A stretch of 13,576 nucleotides of DNA from Spirochaetaceae bacterium (GTDB lineage Bacteria > Spirochaetota > Spirochaetia > Treponematales > Rectinemataceae), in NCBI GenBank assembly GCA_016794765.1, contig JAEUJG010000191.1, positions 1 to 13,576 of the forward strand, written 5' to 3'. Below the pieces are notes generated by a model, which was not told where the DNA came from, searched no databases, and was given only the letters and a program-made list of their open reading frames with translations. A program made the position numbers and the translations under genes. This document shows, piece after piece, positions 1 to 6,301 of the stretch (the stretch's first letter is position 1; every line of letters begins with the position of its first letter).

Positions 1-320
1 CGAGGGACCGAGCGGCCATCGCGACGATGCGCGCCCTCGGTTTCCGGGCCTCGGACATCGCGAAGCAGTATTTCGCCCGCTCCGCCCTGGTCGCGGCGGC
101 CGGAGTCCTCCTCGGGTCCCTCCTCGCGAACAGCCTCGGCGAAGCGCTTGCCGGAGCGGTCATATCGTCTTTCGGCGCGGCCGCCTTCGAGTTCTCCGCG
201 GATCCCTTCGCCGCCCATCTCGTCATCCCCCTGGCGATCGGGGGCGCGGCCCTGGCCGCGACCGCGGCCGGAGCGGCAGGGTCGGGGCGGGTCAAGATCG
301 CCGAATGCACAAGGGAGTAG
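1..320 (+). CDS. FtsX/MacB-type ABC transporter permease, C-terminal fragment
   Basis: The gene runs in from the left edge (first whole codon at base 3), so only about the last 105 residues are present. It contains the segment TMRALGFRASDIAKQYFARS, which matches the conserved 'e-x-x-x-L-R-A-L-G-a-s-x-x-x-I' stretch just before the last membrane segments of FtsX/MacB-family permeases. Two hydrophobic segments follow, one rich in Val/Ala/Leu/Gly and one near the C-terminus, separated by a short loop; this is the usual end of the domain. The ATPase gene starts 4 bases after the stop, and its Shine-Dalgarno (AGGGAG, 312-317) overlaps the end of this gene, so the two are very likely co-translated as one transporter. 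Such transporters move lipoproteins, lipids, peptides or drugs, or transmit mechanical force; the substrate cannot be told from this fragment. Confidence 0.82.
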   Translation, partial: RDRAAIATMRALGFRASDIAKQYFARSALVAAAGVLLGSLLANSLGEALAGAVISSFGAAAFEFSADPFAAHLVIPLAIGGAALAATAAGAAGSGRVKIAECTRE

Positions 321-324
321 CCAA

Positions 325-1083
325 ATGCGCACGTTGTTGAAAGGTGAAGGCGTCGTGAAATCCTTCGGCGGGGGCGCGGAGCGGCGCGCGGTCCTCGACC
401 GGGTCTCCATCGAACTCCGCGAAGGCGAGTTCGTCGCGGTCATGGGGCCCTCCGGCTCCGGCAAGTCCACCCTGCTCTACGCGTTGAGCGGCATGGACGG
501 CATCGACTCGGGGCGCGTGACCTTCGAGGGGCGCGAGCTCGCCGCCCTCGGCGACGACGAACTCTCCGACCTGCGCCGGCGGCGCATGGGCTTCGTCTTC
601 CAGCAACCCACCCTTCTCGGAAGCCTCGACCTCCTCGACAACATCATCCTGCCCGCGGCGCGCGACGACCGCCGCGGGGCCGCGCGCCACGCCGAGAAGG
701 CGCGGGAACTGATGCGGCGGACCGGCATCGAGGGCCTGGAGCGGCGCTCGGTCTCCCAGGTCTCGGGCGGCCAGCTCCAGCGGGCCGGCATCTGCCGGGC
801 CCTCATGCGCGACCCGGCCGTCCTCTTCGGCGACGAGCCGACCGGCGCCCTCAACTCCTCCGCGGCCCGCGGGATCATGGACATCATCGAGGAGGTCAAC
901 TCCGGCGGCACCGCCGTCCTCCTCGTCACCCACGACGCGAGGGTCGCCGCCCGGGCCGGGCGCGTGGTCTTCATGCGCGACGGCGGGATCGAGAGCGAAC
1001 TCGAACTCGGCCGCCGGGACGGCGAAGGTCTCGAGCCGCGGGCGGACCGCGTCGCCGAGGCGATGCGCGACCTGGGAGTCTAG
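325..1083 (+). CDS. ABC transporter ATP-binding protein (MacB/LolD/BceA-like)
   Basis: This 252-residue cytoplasmic ATPase powers the permease just upstream. All motifs are intact: Walker A GPSGSGKST (41-49), Q-loop VFQQP (91-95), signature VSGGQ (146-150), Walker B AVLFGD with catalytic Glu171, a D-loop region in PTGALN (172-177), and H-loop His203 in VTHD. The FQQ-x-x-L-L and DEPTGALN features are typical of the MacB/LolD/BceA branch of small single-domain ATPases that work with FtsX-type permeases. I chose the ATG at 325 because it follows AGGGAG by 7 bases and starts 4 bases after the permease stop; an in-frame ATG at 148 lies inside the permease gene. The C-terminal 30 residues are charged and unremarkable. 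The substrate is unknown. A BceA-like role in antimicrobial peptide resistance is possible, but no two-component system is visible here. Confidence 0.93.
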   Translation: MRTLLKGEGVVKSFGGGAERRAVLDRVSIELREGEFVAVMGPSGSGKSTLLYALSGMDGIDSGRVTFEGRELAALGDDELSDLRRRRMGFVFQQPTLLGSLDLLDNIILPAARDDRRGAARHAEKARELMRRTGIEGLERRSVSQVSGGQLQRAGICRALMRDPAVLFGDEPTGALNSSAARGIMDIIEEVNSGGTAVLLVTHDARVAARAGRVVFMRDGGIESELELGRRDGEGLEPRADRVAEAMRDLGV

Positions 1084-1130
1084 GCGGCCGCCGGGGCGAA
1101 ACCCGGAACCGAAAAAAGAAAGGAAACAAC

Positions 1131-1931
1131 ATGCGCGCTTTCGTGATTATTGCCTACGCGGCCTTCTGGACCCTGATCCTCGGCCTGGGAGGCCTGGCCT
1201 CGATGGTGCTCCACGCCCCGCCTCGAGTCATGACGGCCATCACCGTGCTGTGCAGCTGGTCGCCCACCATCGTGCTCCTCGTGATGATGAAGCGGCTCAA
1301 GCCCGGCCTTTCGATCAGGGAGTTCTACGCGCGGGCCTTCTCGGGCAGGTTGCGGCCGGGCCCCATCCTCCTCGCCCCGGCCATGGCCTTCGGCGCCTCG
1401 GCCTTGGCCGCCATGGCTGTCTCGTTCGCCGAAGGCGCGCGCTTCGTCGACAGGTTCATCGTCGATCCCGCGGCCTTCCCGAAAGCCTTGCTCCTGATGG
1501 TCTTCCTCGGTCCCTCGGGAGAGGAGTCGGCGTGGCGCGGCTACCTGCGGCCGGAGTTGGAGGCCAAGTACGGTTTCCTCAAGGGAAACATCATCCTTGG
1601 CCTGGTCTGGGCCTTCTGGCACACGCCCCTTTGGCTCGTCTCGTCGGATTTCCGAGGCTGGGAAGGATTGGTCTTCGCCGCGGCCAACGTTATCGTCCTC
1701 GCCTCACTCACGGTCCTCATGGGCGTCTTCCTGAAAAGGAACGACAATCTTCTCCTCGCGTTCTGGATCCACTATTGCTTCAATATCTCCCTTATCCCGC
1801 AAGCGGGCGGCATCGGATTCTTCGTGGCGCTCTCGGTCGTCTACCTCGCGGCGGCCGCCGCGGCCGCGGCCTTCCATCTCGGCACGGATTCGCGCAGGCC
1901 CCATTCCGTCGGAGCGGCGGGGCCGTTATGA
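1131..1931 (+). CDS. CPBP-family (CAAX/Rce1-like) intramembrane metalloprotease
   Basis: This is a 266-residue polytopic membrane protein with the ABI/CPBP signature. The three motifs are present in order: EESAWR (Glu131-Glu132-xxx-Arg136), W-A-F-W-H (His164 in a membrane helix) and HYCFN (His214-xxx-Asn218). These are the residues expected to bind metal and activate water in Rce1-type glutamate intramembrane proteases. Hydrophobic segments lie around 5-28, 36-53, 80-98, 118-128, 153-170, 182-200 and 207-245. The last hydrophobic segment carries a run of eight alanines encoded by GC-rich codons. The start at 1131 has AGGA at 1121-1124. It lies 47 bases after the ATPase gene on the same strand. 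Bacterial CPBP proteins are linked to peptide or bacteriocin self-immunity and processing, which would suit an ABC exporter neighbour, but its substrate is not known. Confidence 0.88.
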   Translation: MRAFVIIAYAAFWTLILGLGGLASMVLHAPPRVMTAITVLCSWSPTIVLLVMMKRLKPGLSIREFYARAFSGRLRPGPILLAPAMAFGASALAAMAVSFAEGARFVDRFIVDPAAFPKALLLMVFLGPSGEESAWRGYLRPELEAKYGFLKGNIILGLVWAFWHTPLWLVSSDFRGWEGLVFAAANVIVLASLTVLMGVFLKRNDNLLLAFWIHYCFNISLIPQAGGIGFFVALSVVYLAAAAAAAAFHLGTDSRRPHSVGAAGPL

Positions 1932-1932
1932 T
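1927..1932 (+). promoter_or_regulatory. possible -10 box for the methyltransferase gene
   Basis: TATGAT matches the sigma-70 -10 consensus at five of six positions. It lies across the stop codon of the protease gene, 56 bases before the methyltransferase start. No good -35 box is found 16-18 bases upstream (TTCCGT is the nearest). The methyltransferase could equally be transcribed from further upstream. Confidence 0.25.
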
Positions 1933-1988
1933 GGCGCGATGATCGATGCGGGCCGCGCCGCGGACCCGGTCGACCGAGGAGGAAAAGA

Positions 1989-2741
1989 ATGGACATCATC
2001 GCCGATCGCTTGCGCGGCCTGGCGGGCGGCCGGGTCCTGGACCTGGCGACGGGCTCGGGCGCCTTCGCGGCCCGGCTCGCGGCGGGGCTCGCCTCCTATG
2101 ACGCGATATGCGCCGTCGACTCTTCGCCCCGCGCGCTCCAGGCGGCGCGCGCGAACCTCGCGGGGCTCCGCGCGGCCCGCGTCGAGGAGGCGGACGCGGC
2201 CGCCCTCCCCTACCCCGACGCGAGCTTCGACACCGTCGCCGTGGCCAACTCCCTCCACCACTTCGCCGATCCGCGGGCAGTCCTGGCGGAGGCGGCGCGC
2301 GTCCTCGCGCCCGGGGGGCGACTCCTCGTCCTCGAGATGCACCGCGAGGCCGCGGACGCGCCGGCGGAAAGCCACGTCCTCCTCCACCATTGGTGGGCGG
2401 CGGTGGATTCTGCCGGCGGAACCTTCCACGCGGAAACACTCGACCGCGCCGCCATCCGCGCCCTCATGGTGGGCTCGTGCCTCAGCGCCGAATCCTGGGA
2501 CGAAGTCCCGGGCGACGAGGACGACCCCTTGGATCCCGGACTCCTCGCCGAAATCGAGGGTGCCGTGACCGCCTATCGCGGCAAGATCGCCGCCCTGAGG
2601 GAAGGCGCCGCCCTACCCGAGGGCGCGCTCGCTGCCCTGGAGGCGCGGGGCGGGGAGCTCCTGGCCCGGGTCCGCCGCGTCGGCTTCCGCTCGGCGCCCT
2701 CGCTCTTTTTCGTGGGCCGCAAGACCGAAGGCACGGCCTAG
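1989..2741 (+). CDS. class I SAM-dependent methyltransferase
   Basis: This 250-residue soluble protein has the Rossmann-like methyltransferase fold (Methyltransf_11/UbiE-like). Motif I is VLDLATGSGAF (16-26), which binds the SAM methionine part. The acidic residue ending strand 2 is Asp44 in AVDSSPRAL and should bind the ribose. ADAAALPYPDASFD (68-81) is the adenine-side motif. ANSLHHFADP (86-95) and VLAPGGRLLVLE (105-116) are the post-motif segments of the family. The C-terminal 130 residues, with paired Trp and many acidic residues, are family-specific and do not reveal the substrate. The start at 1989 is fixed by GAGGAGG at 1976-1982. It may share a transcript with the upstream protease and ABC genes, with a 57-base gap. 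A small-molecule acceptor is more likely than DNA or rRNA, but this is a guess. Confidence 0.88.
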   Translation: MDIIADRLRGLAGGRVLDLATGSGAFAARLAAGLASYDAICAVDSSPRALQAARANLAGLRAARVEEADAAALPYPDASFDTVAVANSLHHFADPRAVLAEAARVLAPGGRLLVLEMHREAADAPAESHVLLHHWWAAVDSAGGTFHAETLDRAAIRALMVGSCLSAESWDEVPGDEDDPLDPGLLAEIEGAVTAYRGKIAALREGAALPEGALAALEARGGELLARVRRVGFRSAPSLFFVGRKTEGTA

Positions 2742-2802
2742 ACGGGTTCCCGCCCGCCGAGAAGGCGGCTCACGGGCACGGGGCGCGCCGGCCACAAGCC
2801 GC

Positions 2803-2831
2803 TTGACGCGAATTATACCGTTCGGTATAGT
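2803..2831 (+). promoter_or_regulatory. sigma-70-type promoter of the TetR-family gene
   Basis: TTGACG (2803-2808) and TATAGT (2826-2831) are separated by exactly 17 bases, five of six matches to consensus in each box. The -10 box ends 6 bases before the ATG at 2838, so the expected transcription start is at or next to the ATG. No Shine-Dalgarno fits in the remaining 6 bases. The transcript is therefore predicted to be leaderless. Confidence 0.8.
2814..2829. promoter_or_regulatory. 16-bp inverted repeat, likely autoregulatory TetR operator
   Basis: TATACCG-TT-CGGTATA is an inverted repeat with perfect 7-base arms and a 2-base centre. It covers the spacer and most of the -10 box of the tetR promoter. 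Bound protein would block RNA polymerase, the usual arrangement for a self-repressing TetR-family gene. That the adjacent TetR protein is the binder is inferred from position. Confidence 0.75.
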
Positions 2832-2837
2832 GCCCGC

Positions 2838-3416
2838 ATGACGGACGAAGGCGACAACCGCACCCTCCTCCTAAACGCCGCCCTTTCGCTTTTCTCCGAG
2901 CGCGGCTACGAGGCCGTGGGCGTCGCGGAGCTCGCCGAGGCGGCCGGCGTCACCAAGCCGACCCTCTACCATTATTTCGGCTCAAAGCGCGGCCTCCTGG
3001 ACGCCGTCCTGGAGGCCAAGGGCGGCGCCCTCCTCGAATCGGTCCGCGCCGCCGCCCGCTACGACCGCGACGTGCCCCTGGGGCTCGAGCGGCTCGGCTT
3101 GGCGCTCGCCCGGTTTGCCCGCGCCGAGCCCGAGTTCGCCCGGCTCAGGCTGGCCTTGAGCGTCGCGCCGCCCGCGAGCGAGGCCTGCGAGGCGGCCCGC
3201 GCCCTCAACGAGGGGCTCTTCGCCGCCCTCGAGGGCTTCTTCCGAGCGGCCGCCGCCGATCACGGCAACATGAAGGGCCGGAGCCGCGCCTACGCCGCCT
3301 CCTTCCTCGGCACCTTCGACGGCTACGCGGCGAGGCAACTCGCCGGCGCGGCGCCCCTCGACGACCGTACGGCTCGCGAGGCCCTCCGGCAATTCATGTA
3401 CGGCATCTTCTCCTGA
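2838..3416 (+). CDS. TetR/AcrR-family transcriptional regulator
   Basis: This 192-residue protein has an N-terminal TetR DNA-binding domain. Residues about 8-55 include LFSERGYEAVGVAELAEAAG and VTKPTLYHYFGSKRGLL, the typical helix-turn-helix with the T-L-Y-H-Y-F-G-S-K recognition helix. The remaining residues are an Ala/Leu/Arg-rich helical ligand-binding and dimerisation domain, which gives no clue to the ligand. The start is unambiguous: no other start codon lies nearby in frame and the HTH begins within ten residues. No Shine-Dalgarno precedes it, and the -10 box ends 6 bases upstream, so a leaderless message is likely. It probably represses itself through the palindrome in its promoter. 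It may or may not control the downstream glycosidase, whose upstream palindrome has a different sequence. Confidence 0.92.
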   Translation: MTDEGDNRTLLLNAALSLFSERGYEAVGVAELAEAAGVTKPTLYHYFGSKRGLLDAVLEAKGGALLESVRAAARYDRDVPLGLERLGLALARFARAEPEFARLRLALSVAPPASEACEAARALNEGLFAALEGFFRAAAADHGNMKGRSRAYAASFLGTFDGYAARQLAGAAPLDDRTAREALRQFMYGIFS

Positions 3417-3423
3417 GGGCGCG

Positions 3424-3458
3424 CGCGCGGCGCCGCGCGTCCGCGCCACGCCGGCGTG
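3424..3458. repeat. two GC palindromes downstream of tetR
   Basis: CGCGCGGCGCCGCGCG (3424-3439) and CACGCCGGCGTG (3447-3458) are perfect palindromes just after the tetR stop at 3416. As RNA either could form a strong stem. The first T-run (TTTTT, 3478-3482) is about 20 bases further on, so this is not a standard intrinsic terminator, though it may slow polymerase or mark the 3' end of the tetR message. Confidence 0.45.
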
Positions 3459-3496
3459 CCGCATCACGTGTTATGCGTTTTTATTGCGCCAATCAG

Positions 3497-3514
3497 TATA
3501 CCTACCGGTAGGTA
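3497..3514 (+). promoter_or_regulatory. operator-like palindrome, with possible -10 box, before the GH13 gene
   Basis: TACCTACCGGTAGGTA (3499-3514) is a perfect 16-bp palindrome 25 bases before the glycosidase ATG, a form and place typical of repressor operators. It overlaps TATACC (3497-3502), the best -10 candidate here, although no good -35 box is seen. It shares only TACCG-type half-site character with the tetR operator and has a different centre, so the binder may be another regulator. Confidence 0.6.
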
Positions 3515-3539
3515 GCACATCATTGAAACGGAGGCCACC

Positions 3540-4889
3540 ATGACCGACTGGGCCCGCGACGCGTTCTTCTACCATGTCTATCCCCTCGGCTACTGCGGGG
3601 CGCCCGAGCGGAACGACTTCCGCTCGCCTCCCGTTCCGCGGCTCGACAAGTTGACCGAAAGACTCGACCGCGTCGCGGCCCTCGGCGCTGACGCCCTCTA
3701 CCTGGGGCCCGTCTTCGAGTCGAGCGCCCACGGCTACGACACGGTCGACCACCGCGCCGTGGACCGCCGCCTCGGCGACGCGGCGGCGCTGCGCCGCCTC
3801 GCGGAGGGCTTGCGGGCGAGGGGCATGCGCCTCGTGTTCGACGGGGTCTTCAACCACGTCGGCCGCGAACATCCCTGGTTCCTCGACCTTCGGGAAAGGG
3901 GCAGGGCCTCGCGCTACGCGACCTGGTTCGCCGGCCTCGACTTCGACGGACGGAGCCCCTGCGGCGATCCCTTCTCCTACGAGGGCTGGAACGGCTGCCA
4001 CGACCTCGCAAAGCTCGAGCTCCGCAATCCCGAAACCCGGGCCGAGCTCGTGGGAGCGGCCCTGTCCTGGATCGACGACTACGGCATCGACGGCTTAAGG
4101 CTCGACGCCGCCGACTGCGTCGACCTCGAATTCCAGCGCGAGCTCGCCGCGGCCTGCCGAGCGCGCAAGCCCGACTTCTGGCTGATGGGAGAGATCGTCC
4201 ACGGCGACTACCGGCGTTGGGCGGCGCCTGGCCTCCTCGACGCGACTACGAACTACGAGTGCTGGAAGGGGCTCTGGTCGAGCCTCAAGGACGGCAACTA
4301 CTTCGAGATCGCCCACTCCCTGCGCCGCCAGTTCGGTCCCGGCGGCGCCTACGAGGGCCTGTCGCTCTACTCCTTCGCCGACAACCACGACGTGGACCGC
4401 GCCGCCTCCCTCGTCGGCGACCCGGCCCTCCTCTATCCCCTTTATTGCCTCTTGTTCACGATGCCCGGCGCGCCCTCGCTGTACTACGGCTCGGAGTTCG
4501 GCGCCGCGGGGAAAAAGGAGGGGCATTCGGACCGGCCCCTGCGGCCCCGAATCGAGGCGATCGAGGCGGCGCCGCGGCAGCCCGAGCTCGCGCGGGCCAT
4601 CGCCCGTCTCGCGGCCCTGCGCCGCTCCCTGCCCGCGCTCCGGCGCGGCGGCTACGAGGAGCTCCGCGTCGCGCCCCGCCAGTTCGCCTTCGCGCGGCGC
4701 TCGGGCGGCGACGCCGTCCTGGTGGCGCTCAACGCGGACAGCCGCGCCGCCGACCTGGCCGTCGACCTGCCTTTCCCCGCCGCGCGCCTCCGCGACGCGC
4801 TGTCGGAGGGCGAGACCTTCGAGGTCCGCGGCGGCAGGGTGGAGCTCAAGCTCCACCCCACCTGGGCGCGGGTCCTCGTCGCCTGCTGA
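3540..4889 (+). CDS. cytoplasmic GH13 (alpha-amylase family) glycosidase
   Basis: This 449-residue protein has no signal peptide and so should act on imported alpha-glucans or maltodextrins. All four GH13 regions are intact: I DGVFNH (101-106); II GLRLDAAD (185-192) with nucleophile Asp189; III MGEIVHG (216-222) with acid/base Glu218; IV FADNHD (279-284) with Asp284. The (beta/alpha)8 barrel starts directly at residue ~8 (FFYHVYPLG), without the N-terminal domain of neopullulanase/cyclomaltodextrinase. A short beta C-domain fills about 385-449. Other segments (FWLMGEIVHGDY, TNYECWKGLWSS, NYFEIAHSLRRQFG) fit a group of small intracellular GH13 enzymes I recall from Firmicutes and related anaerobes. 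The exact specificity is unknown. GGAGG (3530-3534) fixes the start. Its stop is 6 bases from the convergent tonB stop. Control by a TetR-type operator rather than LacI/MalR-like is unusual for this function. Confidence 0.92.
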   Translation: MTDWARDAFFYHVYPLGYCGAPERNDFRSPPVPRLDKLTERLDRVAALGADALYLGPVFESSAHGYDTVDHRAVDRRLGDAAALRRLAEGLRARGMRLVFDGVFNHVGREHPWFLDLRERGRASRYATWFAGLDFDGRSPCGDPFSYEGWNGCHDLAKLELRNPETRAELVGAALSWIDDYGIDGLRLDAADCVDLEFQRELAAACRARKPDFWLMGEIVHGDYRRWAAPGLLDATTNYECWKGLWSSLKDGNYFEIAHSLRRQFGPGGAYEGLSLYSFADNHDVDRAASLVGDPALLYPLYCLLFTMPGAPSLYYGSEFGAAGKKEGHSDRPLRPRIEAIEAAPRQPELARAIARLAALRRSLPALRRGGYEELRVAPRQFAFARRSGGDAVLVALNADSRAADLAVDLPFPAARLRDALSEGETFEVRGGRVELKLHPTWARVLVAC

Positions 4890-4895
4890 AACGGG

Positions 4896-5846
4896 CTAGA
4901 AGCGGTAGACGAAACGGCCGGTCACGGGACGGTCGGCCGTCGAGGAGAAACCCGCCTGCCTGAAGCCGTAGAGCACGGCCTCGTCGATGTCCGCGTAGCC
5001 GGAGGATTCCACGACGCGGAGGTCCTCCAGGCTGGGCATCGCCCCCGCCTTGCCCGGCGCGACGGTGAACATGAGGACGACGGGCTTGAGCGGCTTGCCC
5101 GCCTTGTAGTCCGCCTTCGCCACGTCGTAGCCGGCGTCCTCCAGGACGAACCATAGGGCGTCGCGCGCGCGGAGCGCCACCGGCGCCTTGAGCATCCAGC
5201 CGTCCGCCGATCTCGCATAACTCGCCTGAAAGATGCGCTTCCGCTCTTCGGAGCCCATCGGGCTCTTGGAGCCGGCGGCGCCGCCCGGGACCCTGGCGGC
5301 CACGGCCTCGGAGACATAGAGGGGCGGCGGCATGTAGCGGTAGATCGGCACGTAGAAGCTCCGCGCCACGCGGTCGGAGCTTCCGCCGAAATTGGTCTCG
5401 TAGTCGTTGCCCGCCTCGGAGCCCTTGACCGCCGCGGGCGGCGCGGGAGGCGCAGGCGGCGCGGGCTGGCTCGCGACCTGGGCCGGAGCGGGCGGGGCGG
5501 GAGCGGGCTTGGCCGCGGGCTTCGGCGCCGGCTTCGGCGGGGGCGTTGCCGCGGGCGAGGCCGAGACCGCCTTCGGGTCCGCGGGAGGCGGGGTCGGCGG
5601 CGGCGCGGGCTCAGGCGGCGCGGGGAGGGCCGGGGCGACGGTGGGAGCCTCGGCGCCGGGGGCCGCGCTGCCCTCGGGGCTGCCCAGGCTGATCATGACC
5701 GGCCCGGCGAAATCGGAGACCTCCTCCACGCGGAAGCCTTCGACCGCCAGGACCAGGCCGGCGACGAGGAGATAGCCGGCGGCGGTAAGGCCCCAGGAAC
5801 CGAGGCGCCGCCGGCGGTCCTGGGAGCGAAGCCAATCCTCCCTCAT
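4896..5846 (-). CDS. tonB: TonB-family energy transducer
   Basis: This 316-residue protein would carry proton-motive energy from ExbB-ExbD across the periplasm to outer-membrane receptors. It has a short basic cytoplasmic N-terminus, one membrane segment (about 18-36), a long Pro/Ala/Lys-rich periplasmic stretch (about 66-140), and a C-terminal TonB domain from about 253. The latter shows VVLMFTVAPG, LRVVESSGYADIDEAVLYGF and a terminal TGRFVYRF, matching the strand-helix-strand pattern of TonB_C. Between the Pro-rich part and TonB_C lie about 110 residues (145-252) with many Tyr/Pro residues, not typical of short TonBs. Its ATG overlaps the exbD stop (ATGA, 5843-5846), so it is the last gene of exbB-exbD-tonB. 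No receptor gene is in the window, so the transported substrate is unknown. Confidence 0.88.
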   Translation of the reverse strand: MREDWLRSQDRRRRLGSWGLTAAGYLLVAGLVLAVEGFRVEEVSDFAGPVMISLGSPEGSAAPGAEAPTVAPALPAPPEPAPPPTPPPADPKAVSASPAATPPPKPAPKPAAKPAPAPPAPAQVASQPAPPAPPAPPAAVKGSEAGNDYETNFGGSSDRVARSFYVPIYRYMPPPLYVSEAVAARVPGGAAGSKSPMGSEERKRIFQASYARSADGWMLKAPVALRARDALWFVLEDAGYDVAKADYKAGKPLKPVVLMFTVAPGKAGAMPSLEDLRVVESSGYADIDEAVLYGFRQAGFSSTADRPVTGRFVYRF

Positions 5847-6301
5847 GGGGCGCCCTTGGGAGCGGCGGCGCCGCGGCCGGTCCCCGTCGCCGCCGGGCCG
5901 CCCGGCCTCGTCTGGAGGCCGACGCCGTCGACGCCGTTCGCGCGGAGGGCGTCCAGGATCGTCACCATGAGCTGGTAGGGCATGTTCTTGTCGCCCTCCA
6001 GCACGGCCTTGAGCCCCTTGTCGCCGGCGGCCTGGACCGCCTTGGCGACGAGGACGTCGAGTCCGGCGGCGGTGGTGCGGTCCCGGCCGACGTAGATCTC
6101 CTCCTCCGAGACGGCGACGATGCGGAGCTCGGAGACCGCGACGGCGGCCGAGGTCGCCGCGCCGGGCAGCTCGAGGGGGATGCCGGGGGCCGTCTTGAAG
6201 ACGCTCGTGATCATGAAGAAGATGACGAGCTGGTAGACGACGTCGATGAGGGGCGTGAGGTCGATGTTGATGGTCGGCTTCAGGCGGCGTTCGAGCCTCA
6301 T
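5843..6301 (-). CDS. exbD: ExbD/TolR-family biopolymer transport protein
   Basis: This 152-residue protein is the proton-channel partner of ExbB. It has a short cytoplasmic N-terminus (MRLERRLKPTINIDLTP), one membrane segment (about 18-36) with the essential Asp at 20 in LTPLIDVVYQLVIFFMITS, then a periplasmic ExbD domain to about 132. It ends in a 20-residue Gly/Ala/Pro-rich tail. The ATG at 6301 overlaps the exbB stop (ATGA, 6298-6301), and a G-rich GGAGGG lies 9 bases upstream inside exbB. The same reading frame stays open well upstream, but that part only mirrors exbB in another frame. ExbD and TolR cannot be told apart from sequence alone; the adjoining TonB favours ExbD. Confidence 0.92.
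   Translation of the reverse strand: MRLERRLKPTINIDLTPLIDVVYQLVIFFMITSVFKTAPGIPLELPGAATSAAVAVSELRIVAVSEEEIYVGRDRTTAAGLDVLVAKAVQAAGDKGLKAVLEGDKNMPYQLMVTILDALRANGVDGVGLQTRPGGPAATGTGRGAAAPKGAP

Noticed and set aside
148..324. An upstream in-frame ATG at 148 for the ABC ATPase.
   Set aside because: It would overlap the permease gene by more than 170 bases and has no family similarity; 325 has a Shine-Dalgarno and begins the ATPase fold.
1091..1106. Hairpin CCGGG-GCGAAA-CCCGG between the ATPase and protease genes as a terminator or regulator.
   Set aside because: It is followed by an A-rich, not T-rich, stretch that simply leads into the protease Shine-Dalgarno; 5-bp GC stems are expected by chance.
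2754..2768. Hairpin CCGCC-GAGAA-GGCGG after the methyltransferase gene as a terminator.
   Set aside because: Only a 5-bp stem and no T-tract; such stems are common by chance in DNA this GC-rich.
5407..5775. A Gly/Ala-rich plus-strand frame that looks like a repetitive protein.
   Set aside because: It is the reverse complement of the Pro/Ala-rich spacer of tonB.
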